From positions 1-5,706 of the forward strand of contig JAISNH010000052.1 in the NCBI GenBank assembly GCA_031276335.1: a stretch of 5,706 nt of DNA, read 5' to 3'. Position 1 is the stretch's first letter; each line of letters begins with the position of its first letter. Below the pieces are notes generated by a model. That model was given only the letters and a program-made list of their open reading frames with translations, made no database searches and had not been told where the DNA came from. Made by a program: the position numbers and the translations under genes. Positions 4,661 to 5,706 of this stretch are shown in pieces. This DNA is from Rickettsiales bacterium (GTDB taxonomy: Bacteria > Pseudomonadota > Alphaproteobacteria > Rs-D84 > CACZYB01).

Positions 4661-5706
4661 TTTTTGCTCCCTTTCTTGTTGTCCTTTGATTCCAAATCCA
4701 GGATTATGCGTGCGTCGACGGCGATTATCCGCTTGCTGTCGGCCAGGACCGGATTGATGTCCAGCTCCTTTATCTCCGGGAAGTCGAGCATCATGTCCGA
4801 CACCGCGACGATTATCTTGGAAAGCATTTTGAAGTCGACCGGCTTCACGTCGCGGAATCCCTTCAGCTTGTTGTAGATGCGTGTGCGCTGCACCATTTCC
4901 ATGGCGAGCTTGTCGTCCAGCGGGATGAACTCCATTGCGGAATCCTTCTCGACCTCGACCGCCTTGCCGCCGGTGCCGAACACCATAGCCGGCCCGAACA
5001 CCGGATTGCGCGTCGTGCCGACAAGGAGCTCGAACATCTCGGACTTGTCTATCATCTCCTGCACGGACACGCCCTGTATTTTCACCTTCGGCCCGACTTT
5101 GGCGCGCACGCCGGAAATCATGGCCCCGGCGGCGGCCTCCACTTCCTCGGGGGCCAGGGACAGCATCACGCCGCCCACGTCGGACTTGTGCGATATTTCC
5201 TCGGAGGCGATTTTGATTGCAACCTTGCCGCGTATGTTTTCAAGGGCGTACCGGCCGGCCTCTTTCGGGGTTTTGGCGACGAAAGTCTCGACCGTCGGAA
5301 CGCCGTACAGGCCGAACACGGCCTTCGCCTCCGCCTCGGTCAGGGTGCTGCGGCCGGCCTTGGCTGCCACGTCTATGATTTTCTTGGCCGCCGCGTAGCC
5401 CTTTTCCTTCTTCTCCTTCGACCTGGAAAGAGGCAGGATGCCGCCCTTTATCCTATCGGAAATCTCATGCGACCGTATAAGCCCCATGAAAGCCTCGACT
5501 CCGTCCTCCGGCGCGCTGCACACCGGAAGGTTGCTGCCGTGCAGAAACTCGCGCCCGGCGGCGACGAAATCCCCGCCCGTCCATCCGAAATACAGGTTCT
5601 TGAAATTATGGCGCTTCACCACCTCGACCAGCCGTTCGGCCACGTCGAGCGAGGAGGTTATGCTCGTCGGCCCGAATATGGTGAACACGGTGTCGACCTC
5701 GGGCGC
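4657..5706 (-). CDS. ADP-forming acetyl/acyl-CoA synthetase, C-terminal part
   Basis: The frame is open from the window edge and gives 349 residues; the N-terminal part, probably about 350 residues with the CoA-binding domain, is outside. Visible residues 1-90 match the end of the alpha (CoA-ligase) portion. From about 120 to 337 there is an ATP-grasp domain: LTEAEAKAVFGLYGVPT, HKSDVGGV (173-180, whose His is, from family knowledge, a phosphorylatable His), ELLVGTTRNPVFGPAMVFG with TGG, and ELDINP (314-319, metal binding). The enzyme class carries out acyl-CoA + ADP + Pi = acid + CoA + ATP. A Lys-rich tail ends the protein, so there is no C-terminal GNAT domain as in Pat/Pka lysine acetyltransferases. 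A charged linker (RSKEKKEKGY) lies between the alpha-like and beta-like parts, showing a fused single-chain form. It is translated just before the acyltransferase. The acyl substrate (acetate or another) is not determinable here. Confidence 0.9.
   Translation of the reverse strand, partial: APEVDTVFTIFGPTSITSSLDVAERLVEVVKRHNFKNLYFGWTGGDFVAAGREFLHGSNLPVCSAPEDGVEAFMGLIRSHEISDRIKGGILPLSRSKEKKEKGYAAAKKIIDVAAKAGRSTLTEAEAKAVFGLYGVPTVETFVAKTPKEAGRYALENIRGKVAIKIASEEISHKSDVGGVMLSLAPEEVEAAAGAMISGVRAKVGPKVKIQGVSVQEMIDKSEMFELLVGTTRNPVFGPAMVFGTGGKAVEVEKDSAMEFIPLDDKLAMEMVQRTRIYNKLKGFRDVKPVDFKMLSKIIVAVSDMMLDFPEIKELDINPVLADSKRIIAVDARIILDLESKDNKKGSKK
4667..4673 (-). promoter_or_regulatory. Ribosome binding site of the acyltransferase inside the synthetase 3' end
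   Basis: AAGGGAG lies within the last codons of the synthetase gene, six bases before the acyltransferase ATG. With the ATGA overlap it supports both independent initiation and coupled translation. Confidence 0.75.

Noticed and set aside
1..5706. Mobile element, CRISPR array or defence system
   Set aside because: No transposase or integrase motifs, no terminal inverted repeats with target duplications, no regularly spaced repeats, and no gene recognisable as a nuclease or toxin was found. Both tRNAs carry complete 3' ends without a repeated copy nearby, so no integration is visible.

Overview
The window looks like chromosomal DNA of an alphaproteobacterium. The best evidence is the EF-Tu protein. 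Its domain 1/2 junction ([10 protein letters not shown]... AVDEF), the [19 protein letters not shown] stretch and the C-terminus GAGVVTKI resemble, from memory, alphaproteobacterial and in places Rickettsiales-like EF-Tu. An uncultured host- or gut-associated lineage is possible, but that is inference. No insertion sequence, CRISPR array, phage gene or origin was seen.

Layout, left to right. (1) 1-381, minus: the N-terminal 127 residues of an exported outer-membrane beta-barrel protein, cut by the window edge. (2) 382-655: AT-rich intergenic DNA with the tuf terminator. (3) 656-1807, minus: tuf, standing alone outside any ribosomal-protein operon and with its own promoter. The encoded EF-Tu lacks nine residues of domain 3, including the MPGD turn. 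(4) 1808-2059: a divergent control region for tuf and two tRNA genes. (5) 2060-2260, plus: tandem tRNA-Gly(CCC) and tRNA-Gly(TCC), followed by a terminator. (6) 2351-2958, minus: a two-gene operon for a small membrane-anchored Arg/Gly-rich protein and a small periplasmic four-cysteine protein, overlapping by ATGA. (7) 3239-3442, plus: a divergent gene for a 67-residue exported two-cysteine protein with its own promoter and terminator. (8) 3509-5706, minus: an operon of an ADP-forming acyl-CoA synthetase (5' end outside the window) and an acyltransferase-3 membrane protein, again overlapping by ATGA.

The genes fall into three themes. tuf and the glycine tRNAs are translation genes, and both promoters have GC-rich discriminators typical of growth-rate or stringent control. 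The middle block encodes three small exported cysteine-bearing proteins of unknown role. The right block joins an enzyme interconverting acyl-CoA and ATP to a membrane acyltransferase. Four recognisable promoters share the pattern TTGCNN, 17-bp spacer, TAKAAT/TATNAT-like -10, which suggests a housekeeping sigma factor with a common local consensus.

The most notable observation is the in-frame loss of the conserved VMPGDN segment in EF-Tu. Next come the C55 substitution in the tRNA-Gly(TCC) T-loop and the cluster of small cysteine proteins.
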